Source: Bacteroidota bacterium (GTDB taxonomy: Bacteria; Bacteroidota; Bacteroidia; Cytophagales; Cyclobacteriaceae). Taken from it: a stretch of DNA of 64,000 bases. The notes beneath the pieces were generated by a model that saw only the letters and a list, made by a program, of their open reading frames with translations, had not been told where the DNA came from and did no database searches. Positions 34,747 through 43,738 of this stretch are shown one piece after another. The position numbers and the translations under genes are program-made. Numbering within the stretch: position 1 is the stretch's first letter; the number at the start of each line of letters is the position of its first letter. The stretch covers positions 354,704 through 418,703 of the forward strand of contig JAFEAL010000005.1 of the NCBI GenBank assembly GCA_018266435.1, written 5' to 3'.

Positions 34747-36087
34747 TTAAGAGTTGTCTGTTTTTTTGTCCTTCAATAAAAGTTTGTAGCCAGCCTTGAC
34801 AGTGACCTTGATCAGCTTAACCTTTTTGCTGAAGAGGCTCTTTGCGGTTTGGATGCCCGCACTTGCAGCTTGCGTCTTTAAAGATTGATCCATTGACATG
34901 AACTGCATTCCTTGCAATGCCTGATCAGACGATTGTTTTGCAACATCGCGTGTGATTGCCCCTGGAATATAGATGCCCTCTATTCCATCTAAATCATAAG
35001 CTGAAAGAGAAACCGGAAACAGAAAGTTTTCATCGCGAATAGAATTGATCGCTACCGTTAATCTTTCCCCATTGATTGAACACGTTCCATAAATGAATTG
35101 GTCTTTTGAAATATGTTTCCCGTTGATGTAAACATCATTTAACAAACGTAACTTAATAGTAGAACCTGCGACTAGCTCCTGGGTGTCATGAACAGCGGCT
35201 TCAATTGTATTACCAGTTTCCTGCTCATCAGTCATTTCATCCTCGAGACCGTAAAAACCATTTTGGCTAGACTCTGTGGGAAATACCTTGCTAAGCAGGG
35301 CAAGACTATCTGATGGAATTTGAATTGAAATTTGTTTAGGAGTTAATAGGGAAAACTTTTCCTCGGCTTCTTTAGTCTGCACTGGAAATACCTGCCCCTT
35401 CTTCAATTCACTTTCTTTTCTGATCTTCTCAGCAGCGCGGTCGGGATGCTGTATATCAAGAATCTTTTCGAGCATTCCGTTAATCTGCTGCATTTCTGGA
35501 TCGTCCTGATTTCCGCCTTTCATTGTCTGCATCATTTTCTCTAACTGCTTCACATCTGAAGAGAACTGCGGATCAGTTGCATTGGGCTGGGCGACTTCCA
35601 ACGTTTTAGAGTCAATCGGTGAGTCTTGCTTCTTATTAAGCTCCTGATAGAGTTGCTCAAGCTTTTTGTTAACCTTCGCTTCGTTTGGATCAATGATTTC
35701 GGCTTGTTTTTTCTGAGCAACGTTTTGAGAATTCCCTGATTTAGTTTTTTGCTTGTCTTGAATGGGTTCTTGTTGAATTTCCTGTTGATCCTGTGTTTCA
35801 ATTGGTGCTAAGTCGATATATGGATCGTTTCTTTTTTCTTCTTCAAGCTTAAGTGAGTCACGTTCTGCCTGCTCATAAAGGGAGAGCTTGTTCCAAACTT
35901 CATCATTAAAATGGGCATCTGGGAGGTTGGGATTCAAGCCCGTCTTTTCACTTGCGATAGCTTGTCCAGGTGAACCCTGACCACCGCCCAATGCCCAAAA
36001 TATCAGAATCAGAAATGGCAGAACCAGTACGGGCACAACCATTGCAAATTTTCTTTGCTGCAAAAACTTTTGTGAATGCGGTTTCAT
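34747..36087 (-). CDS. traM: conjugative transposon protein TraM (VirB10-like)
   Basis: 446 residues. A short cytoplasmic start and one membrane helix (KFAMVVPVLVLPFLILIFWALGGGQG) precede a long charged, Gln/Glu-rich linker with coiled-coil character (about 60-235). The conserved C-terminal beta domain (AGSTIKLRLLNDVYINGKHISKDQFIYGTCSINGERL) then follows. TraM spans the periplasm in the mating channel, like VirB10. The order K-L-M-N fits CTnDOT-type elements. Confidence 0.9.
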   Translation of the reverse strand: MKPHSQKFLQQRKFAMVVPVLVLPFLILIFWALGGGQGSPGQAIASEKTGLNPNLPDAHFNDEVWNKLSLYEQAERDSLKLEEEKRNDPYIDLAPIETQDQQEIQQEPIQDKQKTKSGNSQNVAQKKQAEIIDPNEAKVNKKLEQLYQELNKKQDSPIDSKTLEVAQPNATDPQFSSDVKQLEKMMQTMKGGNQDDPEMQQINGMLEKILDIQHPDRAAEKIRKESELKKGQVFPVQTKEAEEKFSLLTPKQISIQIPSDSLALLSKVFPTESSQNGFYGLEDEMTDEQETGNTIEAAVHDTQELVAGSTIKLRLLNDVYINGKHISKDQFIYGTCSINGERLTVAINSIRDENFLFPVSLSAYDLDGIEGIYIPGAITRDVAKQSSDQALQGMQFMSMDQSLKTQAASAGIQTAKSLFSKKVKLIKVTVKAGYKLLLKDKKTDNS

Positions 36088-36099
36088 AACATTTTGTGT

Positions 36100-36555
36100 T
36101 TAGTGTAAATAATTTGATTGATAGTTCTCTATAAGAGAATTGATGCTGTCCATCATGCCAGGCCTGGCGTTAATCAGACTATCATAGACGGCAATACCTT
36201 TTGGAGATTTTCTGAGACTGTCAAGAATTGCTTTGACGCGAAGGATTCTTTTCAATCCGTTTACATAGTTTGGATTTTGATAAATGTCTTTCGGAATAGT
36301 GATTTGATCGATGCGAAAGGAAAGTGAATTTTGTGCATCGTTCATCGAGCGAATGATCAGTGAAACGCAAACTACCGCCATCACCAGTCCGAACATCAAA
36401 AGCGTGATGCGTTTGTGAAGTGTCGGCAATGAATTGAACTTCGCATCTAAGTAATCAGCTATTACCTTTTTGGAATTGCTTAATTTCACAGACACCCTTT
36501 TTGAGATTGAATCTTCAGCGGTGTCAGTTGGATTATTTGTTTTGTTGTCGTTCAT
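36100..36555 (-). CDS. TraL-position small membrane protein of the ICE
   Basis: 151 residues: a cytoplasmic start, one membrane helix (ITLLMFGLVMAVVCVSLII, about 49-67) and a periplasmic helical tail with YQNPNYVNGLKRILRVKAILDSL. It occupies the place of TraL between TraK and TraM, with a four-base overlap to TraK, but is longer than typical TraL and I cannot confirm homology. Probably a mating-channel accessory. Confidence 0.6.
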   Translation of the reverse strand: MNDNKTNNPTDTAEDSISKRVSVKLSNSKKVIADYLDAKFNSLPTLHKRITLLMFGLVMAVVCVSLIIRSMNDAQNSLSFRIDQITIPKDIYQNPNYVNGLKRILRVKAILDSLRKSPKGIAVYDSLINARPGMMDSINSLIENYQSNYLH

Positions 36556-37172
36556 AATCTGTTCTCGGTTTTGATGTCTTTGTTTTCAAGGGTGTGCCAC
36601 TTCTCGATAAGGAACCCGTGTGGGTTGTTATCAGAGCGCGAAACATTTCGCAGATAGCCTTCAGTTACTAAACTTCGTGTGACAATAGATGTCTTGCGGA
36701 TGAGCTTCTGTCTTGCGTAGCATCGGAAGTAAAAAGGATAATCATTCACTTCAATCTTGATACTATCCATTACAACTTCCTGACTGATGTTACCTGAAAT
36801 GATGTTGGAGTAATATCTGCTTTCCTTCAAGTTATCGTACTGGCGTTTCGCTGACGCATCTGCCAGATACAAAGCCTTCGTTATGTTCGCTTCAATGACA
36901 CGGTCGTCTGGATCAAGCGTAAAGAAATAATGGTGAAACATTTTAACGTGGTCTCTTGCTTCGACTGGAATATTATCCTTGCGCTCCGCTGACCAAGCTT
37001 CTAAAGCTTTGCCATTAGCAAGTATGTAGATGCGCTCTTGAATGTGCGTCACCATTTGAAAACTTTTGTAAATGGAATAGCAACAGATCATCGCACATGC
37101 AAAAATGAGCGCGAGCGAAAACAGTTTGATGTGCTTGAATGCGGAGTCGATATTTTTGAGTTGGCTGAACAT
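36552..37172 (-). CDS. traK: conjugative transposon protein TraK (VirB8-like)
   Basis: 206 residues. FSQLKNIDSAFKHIKLFSLALIFACAMICCYSIYKSF gives the conserved TraK start with one membrane helix. The periplasmic NTF2-like domain follows: EARDHVKMFHHYFFTLDPDDRVIEANITKALYLADASAKRQYDNLKE. VirB8-like proteins nucleate the inner-membrane complex. It lies three bases after TraJ and overlaps the TraL-position gene by four bases. Confidence 0.9.
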   Translation of the reverse strand: MFSQLKNIDSAFKHIKLFSLALIFACAMICCYSIYKSFQMVTHIQERIYILANGKALEAWSAERKDNIPVEARDHVKMFHHYFFTLDPDDRVIEANITKALYLADASAKRQYDNLKESRYYSNIISGNISQEVVMDSIKIEVNDYPFYFRCYARQKLIRKTSIVTRSLVTEGYLRNVSRSDNNPHGFLIEKWHTLENKDIKTENRL

Positions 37173-37175
37173 GAA

Positions 37176-38369
37176 TTACGCAGTTTTGTTATTGCCGGAA
37201 AGTTTATCGTGCATGTAGTCACTTGTACTGCTACTGTCAGAACTTGATGGGCTTGCGGTTTTTGGTGCTTCGCTTGATTGAGCCTGATTTGATGCTCCAA
37301 TTAAATTCTTTGCACCTGATGCTGCGGAGCTGACTGCTGCACTTGAGCCGCCTGTGAAGATATTTGAAGCTTTATAAAGTAGTGTGTTTCCGCCTCCTGC
37401 ATGAACAATATAATTGGACACGCTTGGCACAGTGAAATACCCAACGATGCCCATGACAAGAAAAATCAGATAGGCCGTGTCGTTACTGCTGAAGAAGGTG
37501 TCTCCATATTTTGCTACCTGCTGAATATCGATCTTCAACATGTTTTCTTGAACCTTGGCGATGATTGCTCCGAATATATTTGCTACCGGAAGCCAAAGAA
37601 AGACATTGATATAGCGGGCGATCCATACTGTTAGCGTGTGCTGAAGCCCGTCAAAAACAGCGAGACCAAAAATGATTGGACCAAGTATAGAGAGTACAAT
37701 GAGATAAAACGTTCTGATTGTATTGATGCAAAGTGATGCAGCTTCATAAAGAATGTGAAGTATCTCCGACATCCATTGCTTTACCGAGTTTCGAAAATTG
37801 TAAGATGCTTTTGACATGGCAAACTTTATGTCATTGCCAAGTCCGTCAAGTGTTCCCTCCTCCGTTCCGTCAGGATGGGTGTAGCGATACCATTTGTCGC
37901 GATCACCACTTCCATCCACACCCACATACATTTGCCACGCGAGTGTTTTCATTATCGCCTCTTCTTTTAATTTCAATAGATAGGCGATGGCGTTGTTCGA
38001 ACCTGAAACCATTGCGGCTGTGCCTGTCACTGTTGGTTGGAGTATTGTATTCATGAATAGCAGCACGTAAGGAAAAAGCATTATGCATAGTCCGAGTGCA
38101 AAAGGTCTGAGTAATGGATAGAAGTCTATTGGTTCAGCATTGGCGAGATGGCGCCATACCCTTGAAGAAATATACCACAGTGCTGCAAAGCCGGCCAGTC
38201 CTCGGCTAACCCCGATCAGTTGACTGCACAAAGGCAGCATTTCACTGTATAGCTGGTCCAAGACGCTTTGCAGACTGTGGATCTCTCCCGTGAAACTCTG
38301 AGCACAAACAACGCCAGGCAAAAAAGTCACGGTGAGAAATATTGTTAATGTCGTTTTTTTCGGTTTCAT
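37176..38369 (-). CDS. traJ: conjugative transposon protein TraJ (TrbL/VirB6-like)
   Basis: 397 residues. A signal-like start is followed by six or more membrane helices, including AGFAALWYISSRVWRHLANAEPIDFYPLLRPFALGLCI (the TraJ signature I recall) and LSILGPIIFGLAVFDGLQHTLTVWIARYINVFLWLPVANIFG. The C-terminus is Ala/Ser-rich and disordered. It forms the polytopic inner-membrane part of the channel. Upstream lie the three tandem periplasmic helical genes. Confidence 0.9.
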   Translation of the reverse strand: MKPKKTTLTIFLTVTFLPGVVCAQSFTGEIHSLQSVLDQLYSEMLPLCSQLIGVSRGLAGFAALWYISSRVWRHLANAEPIDFYPLLRPFALGLCIMLFPYVLLFMNTILQPTVTGTAAMVSGSNNAIAYLLKLKEEAIMKTLAWQMYVGVDGSGDRDKWYRYTHPDGTEEGTLDGLGNDIKFAMSKASYNFRNSVKQWMSEILHILYEAASLCINTIRTFYLIVLSILGPIIFGLAVFDGLQHTLTVWIARYINVFLWLPVANIFGAIIAKVQENMLKIDIQQVAKYGDTFFSSNDTAYLIFLVMGIVGYFTVPSVSNYIVHAGGGNTLLYKASNIFTGGSSAAVSSAASGAKNLIGASNQAQSSEAPKTASPSSSDSSSTSDYMHDKLSGNNKTA

Positions 38370-38379
38370 AATTGCAGAA

Positions 38380-39021
38380 TTAATTGAGGCCGTAGATATG
38401 TCGAAGTGTTCTCACATCATTTGCTGATCTAGCTCGCTGTATCGCGAGTAGCTGAGTGTTGTTATTGAAACTCCTAATGAAAACTACCTTTCCTTCCAAG
38501 TCATAGTAAATCCTGTCAATGGCTTTCATCCGTTCATCATCACTCATCCTAAGCTTGGTGGCGGTAGTGATCATGATCAGATCATCAATATTTCTGAGGC
38601 TCGCCTGAACAAGGAAACTGTAAACATTGCCGATGTATTCAAGTTCCTCTGGTTTAAAGTTGGGATCGTTCTTGAAGCGAGTGTAATAATTCTTGTACTC
38701 CTTCACCAAAAGCTTTTGGTAGTCTATTATATATGGAATGCGTTTGTAGTTCCTGACTGCCGGGTTCACAAGAAACAATCCGTCAAGGAATGCCTGATGT
38801 AGTTTGTAATTGCCTTCTGCAATGTTCTTGATCGTGGTGTATCCGTAGTCGAGTATTTTGTATCCTGCATACATGTTGTCCAGTATTTTTTCCAACTGCT
38901 GCAACTTCTCGTAGTCAAGGATCAGTTGCTCCATTTCCTGTTCTTGAGCGTAGGCGGAATTACAAGTAAGCAGACCAACTGAAATGATCAGGCTTGCGAA
39001 AAACTTATTAAATCGATTCAT
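38380..39021 (-). CDS. ICE periplasmic helical protein, paralogue 3 of 3 (TraI-like position)
   Basis: 213 residues with a signal peptide (ends AYAQ), otherwise helical. Shared pattern with the next two genes: an early coiled coil, GYTTIKNIAEGNYKLHQAFLDGLFLVNPAVRNYKRI, EELEYIGNVYSFLVQASLRNIDDLIMI and MSDDERMKAIDRIYYDLEGK. Related proteins are often labelled TerB tellurite resistance; their place in tra operons instead suggests a VirB5-like surface or pilus component, which is inference. Its ORF overlaps the preceding one by 14 bases. Confidence 0.75.
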   Translation of the reverse strand: MNRFNKFFASLIISVGLLTCNSAYAQEQEMEQLILDYEKLQQLEKILDNMYAGYKILDYGYTTIKNIAEGNYKLHQAFLDGLFLVNPAVRNYKRIPYIIDYQKLLVKEYKNYYTRFKNDPNFKPEELEYIGNVYSFLVQASLRNIDDLIMITTATKLRMSDDERMKAIDRIYYDLEGKVVFIRSFNNNTQLLAIQRARSANDVRTLRHIYGLN

Positions 39022-39649
39022 AATTCTTTCTCAATTGGTTGATTTCAATTCCTTCTTTCTCGCGTTCATGAGCCAGTAACTTTGTGTCATTTCCAAAAGC
39101 CCTGACAAAAGCTTTCTTATCCTTCATGTCTTCGTGTATTTTATCAATCCTTTGAAGTCTTTCATCATCGGTCATTTGCGCAGCATCCGATTGAATTATG
39201 GTGTGCAGTTCTGATATGGAAGCATCGCACAAAAGCAACATGCTTGTGTGAACGCGGGCCACATAGCGGACTTCCTCGGGAGTGAAGTGCTTGTTGGTTT
39301 GACAGAACTGATAGACATTCTTCATGTCTCGTATGATGCTGTATTGAAAAGCGATGATGTCGATTACTTTTACTGAATTGTGAATCGATGGCTTTACAGT
39401 CTTCAGTGACTTAAAGAAATCTCGGTCAAGGTTGAAGTTGCCATTCTTAATGTTTTCTATCGCGGTCAACCCGTTGTGGGCAATAGTGTAACCCTTTTTT
39501 AAATAATCGAGATAAACTTGATAGGCGATTATCTGCTCGATCAAATATTTGGTTTGCGTTTTCTTCTGATTGAACCACTCGTCAAACGTCTGTGCATTTG
39601 AGTGTGCAATAGAGAGAGTAAGTAGAAATATGACAGTTAGTGTTTTCAT
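39008..39649 (-). CDS. ICE periplasmic helical protein, paralogue 2 of 3
   Basis: 213 residues from ATG 39647-39649; the frame runs eight codons further up into its neighbour, but this Met opens the signal peptide (MKTLTVIFLLTLSIAHSNAQ). The pattern matches the flanking genes: KKGYTIAHNGLTAIENIKNGNFNLDRDFFKSLKTVKPSI, EEVRYVARVHTSMLLLCDASISELHTII, MTDDERLQRIDKIHEDMKDK. Clearly a tandem duplicate. Periplasmic, helical, probably a mating-channel component. Confidence 0.75.
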   Translation of the reverse strand: MKTLTVIFLLTLSIAHSNAQTFDEWFNQKKTQTKYLIEQIIAYQVYLDYLKKGYTIAHNGLTAIENIKNGNFNLDRDFFKSLKTVKPSIHNSVKVIDIIAFQYSIIRDMKNVYQFCQTNKHFTPEEVRYVARVHTSMLLLCDASISELHTIIQSDAAQMTDDERLQRIDKIHEDMKDKKAFVRAFGNDTKLLAHEREKEGIEINQLRKNYESI

Positions 39650-39651
39650 AT

Positions 39652-40344
39652 TTATTGGGTTGGTAGTCCGCATAATCTTTTCACAGTTTTTATTTCATTT
39701 TCATCTTTTGATCGATTGATGCTCAACTGAGTATTCTGATTGTTGAACTGTTGCAGATCTGTGTAGTTACGGTCGATGTTGTCTCCGACTTTGTTGATCA
39801 CCTCCAGTCGCTTGGCGTCTGTCATTTGAGTTTTATCGGAGTTGATTACCATCATCAACTCATCGAGGTTGTACACACTTTGATTAATGATACCTGTATA
39901 GACCAGGTACATATAGTCAATTTCTGATCTTGAGAAATGTTTGTCCTGGTTTACCATTTGCCAAGTGAACTTGTATTGTTGCACCAATTGCTTTTGTCGC
40001 TGTAGGATTAATGCGATTCGGTGATACGTGGCAAGTGTGTTACGCACCTTCCACAATTCATCGTAGTATTTCTTATAAAGTTGTCTTTGCTTTTCAGTCC
40101 ACTGAGCGATTTCGTCCAATTTGAATTTTGACAACTTGTTCTCTAGAACTTTCTGAGCATTTTGAAGCCAGATCGTTTTAGTTTGAATTCGTTGAACTTT
40201 CAAATCGATTGCCTTGATCACTTTAATCATGGCTGCTTTAATTATATCGAGAAGCGGAATTTGAGCCTCTACACTCTGAGAAGTTGTGATTAGAAGTGTT
40301 GTTCCAATCAGCATTGACAATAGTATTTTGTTATGTCTTTTCAT
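39652..40344 (-). CDS. ICE periplasmic helical protein, paralogue 1 of 3
   Basis: 230 residues with a signal peptide (SMLIGTTLLITTSQSVEAQ) and long amphipathic helices (KVQRIQTKTIWLQNAQKVLENKLSKFKLDEI). The later SEIDYMYLVYTGIINQSVYNLDELMMVINSDKTQMTDAKRLEVINKV aligns with the DDER segment of the two downstream genes. It is the most divergent of the three. It lies two bases from paralogue 2 and 11 bases after TraG. Confidence 0.72.
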   Translation of the reverse strand: MKRHNKILLSMLIGTTLLITTSQSVEAQIPLLDIIKAAMIKVIKAIDLKVQRIQTKTIWLQNAQKVLENKLSKFKLDEIAQWTEKQRQLYKKYYDELWKVRNTLATYHRIALILQRQKQLVQQYKFTWQMVNQDKHFSRSEIDYMYLVYTGIINQSVYNLDELMMVINSDKTQMTDAKRLEVINKVGDNIDRNYTDLQQFNNQNTQLSINRSKDENEIKTVKRLCGLPTQ

Positions 40345-40355
40345 CGTTGTTTTGT

Positions 40356-42836
40356 TTATGCGACATTGCCCAATCGTATATCATTTGCCAGTTCAGCAAT
40401 TCCTTTTCGGATATCGCCTCCCCATTTCTTTGCATAAGCTTGCACTTTGATTTTTTCCGACTCCTCCGTGGTGTAAGCGAGATATTCTTCAAGTGAAACT
40501 TCCGTAGCGTAAACTTTTGAAACCATTCCACCGAGGCTGATAAAAACCTCCTTGTACTTGCGTGATGGATCGTTGCCCTTGTTGATGGAGAGTACAAGTG
40601 CTTTTTCTTTTTCCGTTAAGCCAAGCAATTCCTGAATCTGATCGAACTTGTTTTGATACTTGCTTTGGTCTAATAGAATTTTGCAATCAGAGTTGTTGAT
40701 AATCGCTTGCTTCACAATGGGAGAACTAATGATGTCTTCAACTTCTTGAGTCACTACAATCGCCTCACCATAGAATTTCCTAACCGTCTTGAAAAGATAT
40801 TTGATGTACTCAGCCATTCCCTCTTTCGCTATCGCCTTCCATGCTTCTTCAATGAGAATCATTTTGCGAATGCCTTTCAGTTTGCGCATTTTGGAAATGA
40901 AAACTTCCATGATAATGATGGTGACAACTGGAAAAAGAATCGGGTGATCCTTGATGTTGTCGAGTTCGAAGACAATGAATCTCTCTTTTAATAATTCAAG
41001 GTTCTCAGTAGCATTAAGCAGATAATCAAATTCTCCTCCTTTATAGTAGGGTCTGAGTACATAAAGGAAATTTTCAACATCAAAGTCTTTTTCTTTGACT
41101 TTGTCTTCTTTTAAGGTGATTACAAAAACATCGCGAAGGAATTCATAGAAGGAATTGAAGCAAGGAAAAAGAGTTTTGTTCTCATCAAGATGTCTATAGT
41201 ACAGTTGTAGTGAAATCGAAAGGGCAACATATTCTGATCGGTTGAATGTCTCGTCATCTTTTTTCCAAAGCGCTAGTAAGAGGGTCTTGATGCTTTCTTT
41301 CTTTTCGGTGTCGAGTGAATCTCCCTCGCTTATATAAAAAGGATTGAACTTGATCGGGTTGGTTTCATCGTAGGTGAAATAATATCCATTCACCAGATCA
41401 CACAATCCTTTGTAGGAATGACCAACATCGACTAACACAATATGCGTTCCTTGTTCATAGTAAGAGCGCACCATGTGGTTGGTGAAAAAAGATTTGCCAC
41501 TGCCCGATGGACCTAAAATGAATTTATTCCGGTTCGTGCAAATACCTTTCTTAACTGGCTCATCTGAAATATCAACATGAATGGGTTTGCCTGTAAGTCG
41601 ATCCCCCATTCGAATACCAACAGGACTGATGGATGATTGATAATTAGTTTCAAGATTTAAAAAGCAAGTGGCCTGCTCTGCGAACGTGTCAAAGGTGTCA
41701 TTCATCGGGAAGTCTGCTTCATTGCCTGGAAGTCCTGCCCAAAATATTTGTGGTGCTCCGTTTGTTTCTTGCCGAGCCACGGAATCCATCTGAGCTAATG
41801 CCGAAGAAACTTGTGTCTTAAGTTCTTTCAATTCCTGCCTGCTATCCGTCCAAACCAGAATATTGAAATGCGCTTTTACCGGAAGTCGTTGAGAGGAAAT
41901 TGCCTCGTTTAGAAAATCATTCGCGGCATCTCTGCTGATGGCATTCTCTCGCGAGTAAGTTGAAAGTGATTGAAGTCTTAATCGTTTGCTTTCAAGTTGC
42001 TTGATCGTTTTGTGAAAGTCTTCAATAAATATGTATTGGTTGAAGATATGATTGCATGAAAGCAGTTGCCCCAATGGCGAAGCGAAACCAACACTGAATT
42101 TTGTTCGGTCGGTGGAATACTTATCGTAGTTGATTCTCGATCCGCACAACGAAGGCAAGTCTTCAACATCGGCCAATGAATACACTTGACAAAACTGATC
42201 GCCAATCCTTAGCTCATCTTTTAAGTGTATGTCCTTGATAACTGGCTTGTCAGAATCATTCAGTAGGAAACAATATCTTTCCAAAAAGCCAGGCTTTCTT
42301 TTCGTTCCTACTAACTCATCATCCTTGAGACGTTGAAGTGTTATGAACCCACTATCTTTTAATATTCTTTCAAATTGCCCAGCACTATCCAGAAATTCTT
42401 GCATCCGTTGTGGATTGAGTGTTTCTTCCGGCACTAGCGTTGTTCGGATCAGGTTAGAGAAGACTGAGCTTGATGGTTTTCGAGTGACTGGTTTTCTGGT
42501 GAGCATCACATAGCATTTGTGATCGAGGTAAGGACGCTCATTGAAAAACCTTTCACTGGACTGCGACAGGAATGACAGTTCCTTGTTTTCAAATTCAGCG
42601 CGTTGCTTTTTAGCGAAAAACCAATCTTGTTTGTGAAAGACGGAATAAGTGGGTAGAACTTTAATTGCCTTCACTAGTACTTGATGAAAGGCTTCGTATT
42701 CCTGATCTGACAGAGTAAATATTTCAGGAAGTGTAGCTTCATACGCAAGTGTGGCATCACCTTGCTTCGATAATATGCAATCGTGCTCTACTTTATAGAG
42801 TGGAAATACTTTTGAAAGATCAACAGCTTGTGCCAT
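40356..42836 (-). CDS. traG: conjugation ATPase TraG (VirB4 family)
   Basis: 826 residues. Bacteroides-type TraG start (VFPLYKVEHDCILSKQGDATLAYEATLPEIF), Walker A GPSGSGKS (442-449), Walker B in RKMILIEEAWKAIAKEGMAEYIKYLFKTVRKFYGEAI, and the VirB4 signature VTQEVEDIISSPIVKQAIINNSDCKILL. It powers mating-channel assembly and substrate transfer at the inner membrane. It follows the DUF4133 gene by two bases. Confidence 0.95.
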   Translation of the reverse strand: MAQAVDLSKVFPLYKVEHDCILSKQGDATLAYEATLPEIFTLSDQEYEAFHQVLVKAIKVLPTYSVFHKQDWFFAKKQRAEFENKELSFLSQSSERFFNERPYLDHKCYVMLTRKPVTRKPSSSVFSNLIRTTLVPEETLNPQRMQEFLDSAGQFERILKDSGFITLQRLKDDELVGTKRKPGFLERYCFLLNDSDKPVIKDIHLKDELRIGDQFCQVYSLADVEDLPSLCGSRINYDKYSTDRTKFSVGFASPLGQLLSCNHIFNQYIFIEDFHKTIKQLESKRLRLQSLSTYSRENAISRDAANDFLNEAISSQRLPVKAHFNILVWTDSRQELKELKTQVSSALAQMDSVARQETNGAPQIFWAGLPGNEADFPMNDTFDTFAEQATCFLNLETNYQSSISPVGIRMGDRLTGKPIHVDISDEPVKKGICTNRNKFILGPSGSGKSFFTNHMVRSYYEQGTHIVLVDVGHSYKGLCDLVNGYYFTYDETNPIKFNPFYISEGDSLDTEKKESIKTLLLALWKKDDETFNRSEYVALSISLQLYYRHLDENKTLFPCFNSFYEFLRDVFVITLKEDKVKEKDFDVENFLYVLRPYYKGGEFDYLLNATENLELLKERFIVFELDNIKDHPILFPVVTIIIMEVFISKMRKLKGIRKMILIEEAWKAIAKEGMAEYIKYLFKTVRKFYGEAIVVTQEVEDIISSPIVKQAIINNSDCKILLDQSKYQNKFDQIQELLGLTEKEKALVLSINKGNDPSRKYKEVFISLGGMVSKVYATEVSLEEYLAYTTEESEKIKVQAYAKKWGGDIRKGIAELANDIRLGNVA

Positions 42837-42838
42837 GC

Positions 42839-43162
42839 CTAATTCGGTTTAAATAGTTCAAGAAATATTTTCCGAGTTCGTCCAATAAGGCAATCTGGCA
42901 GGCTGCGTGTGGCGAGTTTCTTCAATAATCCGTATTGACCGTATTTGTCACTTAGTCTGTAAACTGACATGAAGAGCGCTATGCCCATGATGCCGATAAG
43001 TGCAAGACACAAGAACATATTCACGCCAAGGATGTAGAGTATGGCAAAAAGAATTAGCAATGTGATCAGCCCCGCGCCCAGGTAAGCGATGTACTGGGCC
43101 TTGAGTCCTTTGAACTCAATGGGCTTGTTAATCCCTTTGTTGATTTTATATACGCTGCTCAT
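42839..43162 (-). CDS. traF: conjugative protein TraF (DUF4133, VirB3-like)
   Basis: 107 residues with YKINKGINKPIEFKGLKAQYI at the start, two membrane helices and YRLSDKYGQYGLLKKLATRSLPDCL. This is the DUF4133 pattern of the small inner-membrane partner of TraG, equal in place and size to VirB3. Gene order E-F-G is as in CTnDOT. Confidence 0.93.
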   Translation of the reverse strand: MSSVYKINKGINKPIEFKGLKAQYIAYLGAGLITLLILFAILYILGVNMFLCLALIGIMGIALFMSVYRLSDKYGQYGLLKKLATRSLPDCLIGRTRKIFLELFKPN

Positions 43163-43167
43163 AACAT

Positions 43168-43356
43168 CTACATTCGTTTACCTCTTCTGCGTTTTGACTT
43201 GGGAGCTTGTTCTTCTTCCTTCTGCTCTTTGCGATACGACTTTGAAGCTTCATAGTATTCGTCATCGCCTTTAGCGAGCTTAGCATCCAGCATGTCTCCA
43301 AGCTGGTCGATCTCGCTTTCAAGATTTCGTTTTAAATTGTTTGACTTCGGGTTCAT
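43168..43356 (-). CDS. small charged ICE protein
   Basis: 62 residues, soluble, with MNPKSNNLKRNLESEIDQLGDML at the start and a Lys/Arg-rich end (PKSKRRRGKRM). It lies between DUF4133 and DUF4134 genes, five bases from the former. No domain is recognised. Its retention in a compact operon and good codon content make it probably real. Confidence 0.55.
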   Translation of the reverse strand: MNPKSNNLKRNLESEIDQLGDMLDAKLAKGDDEYYEASKSYRKEQKEEEQAPKSKRRRGKRM

Positions 43357-43383
43357 TTTGAAATAACCAAAGTGAATGATGAG

Positions 43384-43716
43384 TTATAGACCAAAGAATG
43401 ATCTGAGCACCGTTGCGACAATCACCAGAAATACACAACTACCAAACCATGCAGCAGCAACCTTGCCCGTATCGGGATCACCGCTGTTCCATTTTTGATA
43501 AACCTTGACAGCTCCGACAAGTCCAAGGATCGCACCGATGGCATACATCAGGCTTGTTCCCGTTGTGAAATAACTTCGCACTCTCATGGTGGCTTCGTTG
43601 ATTCCGGCATTGCCATCTTGTGCCTTGGCTGGAACCATGAGTGACAAAGCATAGAACAGTATCGCTACTCCCAAGGCTTTGCCTTTGTTGATGGTGAATT
43701 GAATTACTCTTTTCAT
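43384..43716 (-). CDS. traE: conjugative protein TraE (DUF4134, VirB2-like pilin)
   Basis: 110 residues from ATG 43714-43716; the open frame runs 38 codons further but overlaps the previous gene. A signal region (ILFYALSLMVPAKAQDGNAGINEAT) is followed by two helices, RSYFTTGTSLMYAIGAILGLVGAVKVYQKWNSGDPDTGKVAAAWFGSCVFLVIVATVLRSFFG, the DUF4134 signature. VirB2-like pilin of the mating channel. Confidence 0.93.
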   Translation of the reverse strand: MKRVIQFTINKGKALGVAILFYALSLMVPAKAQDGNAGINEATMRVRSYFTTGTSLMYAIGAILGLVGAVKVYQKWNSGDPDTGKVAAAWFGSCVFLVIVATVLRSFFGL

Positions 43717-43738
43717 AAATTTTGTTTTTTGTTGATTG

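Noticed and set aside
38380..40344. Tellurite resistance (TerB) function for the three tandem genes
   Set aside because: They have signal peptides and lie inside a tra operon; the TerB label is a loose similarity often propagated for this family.
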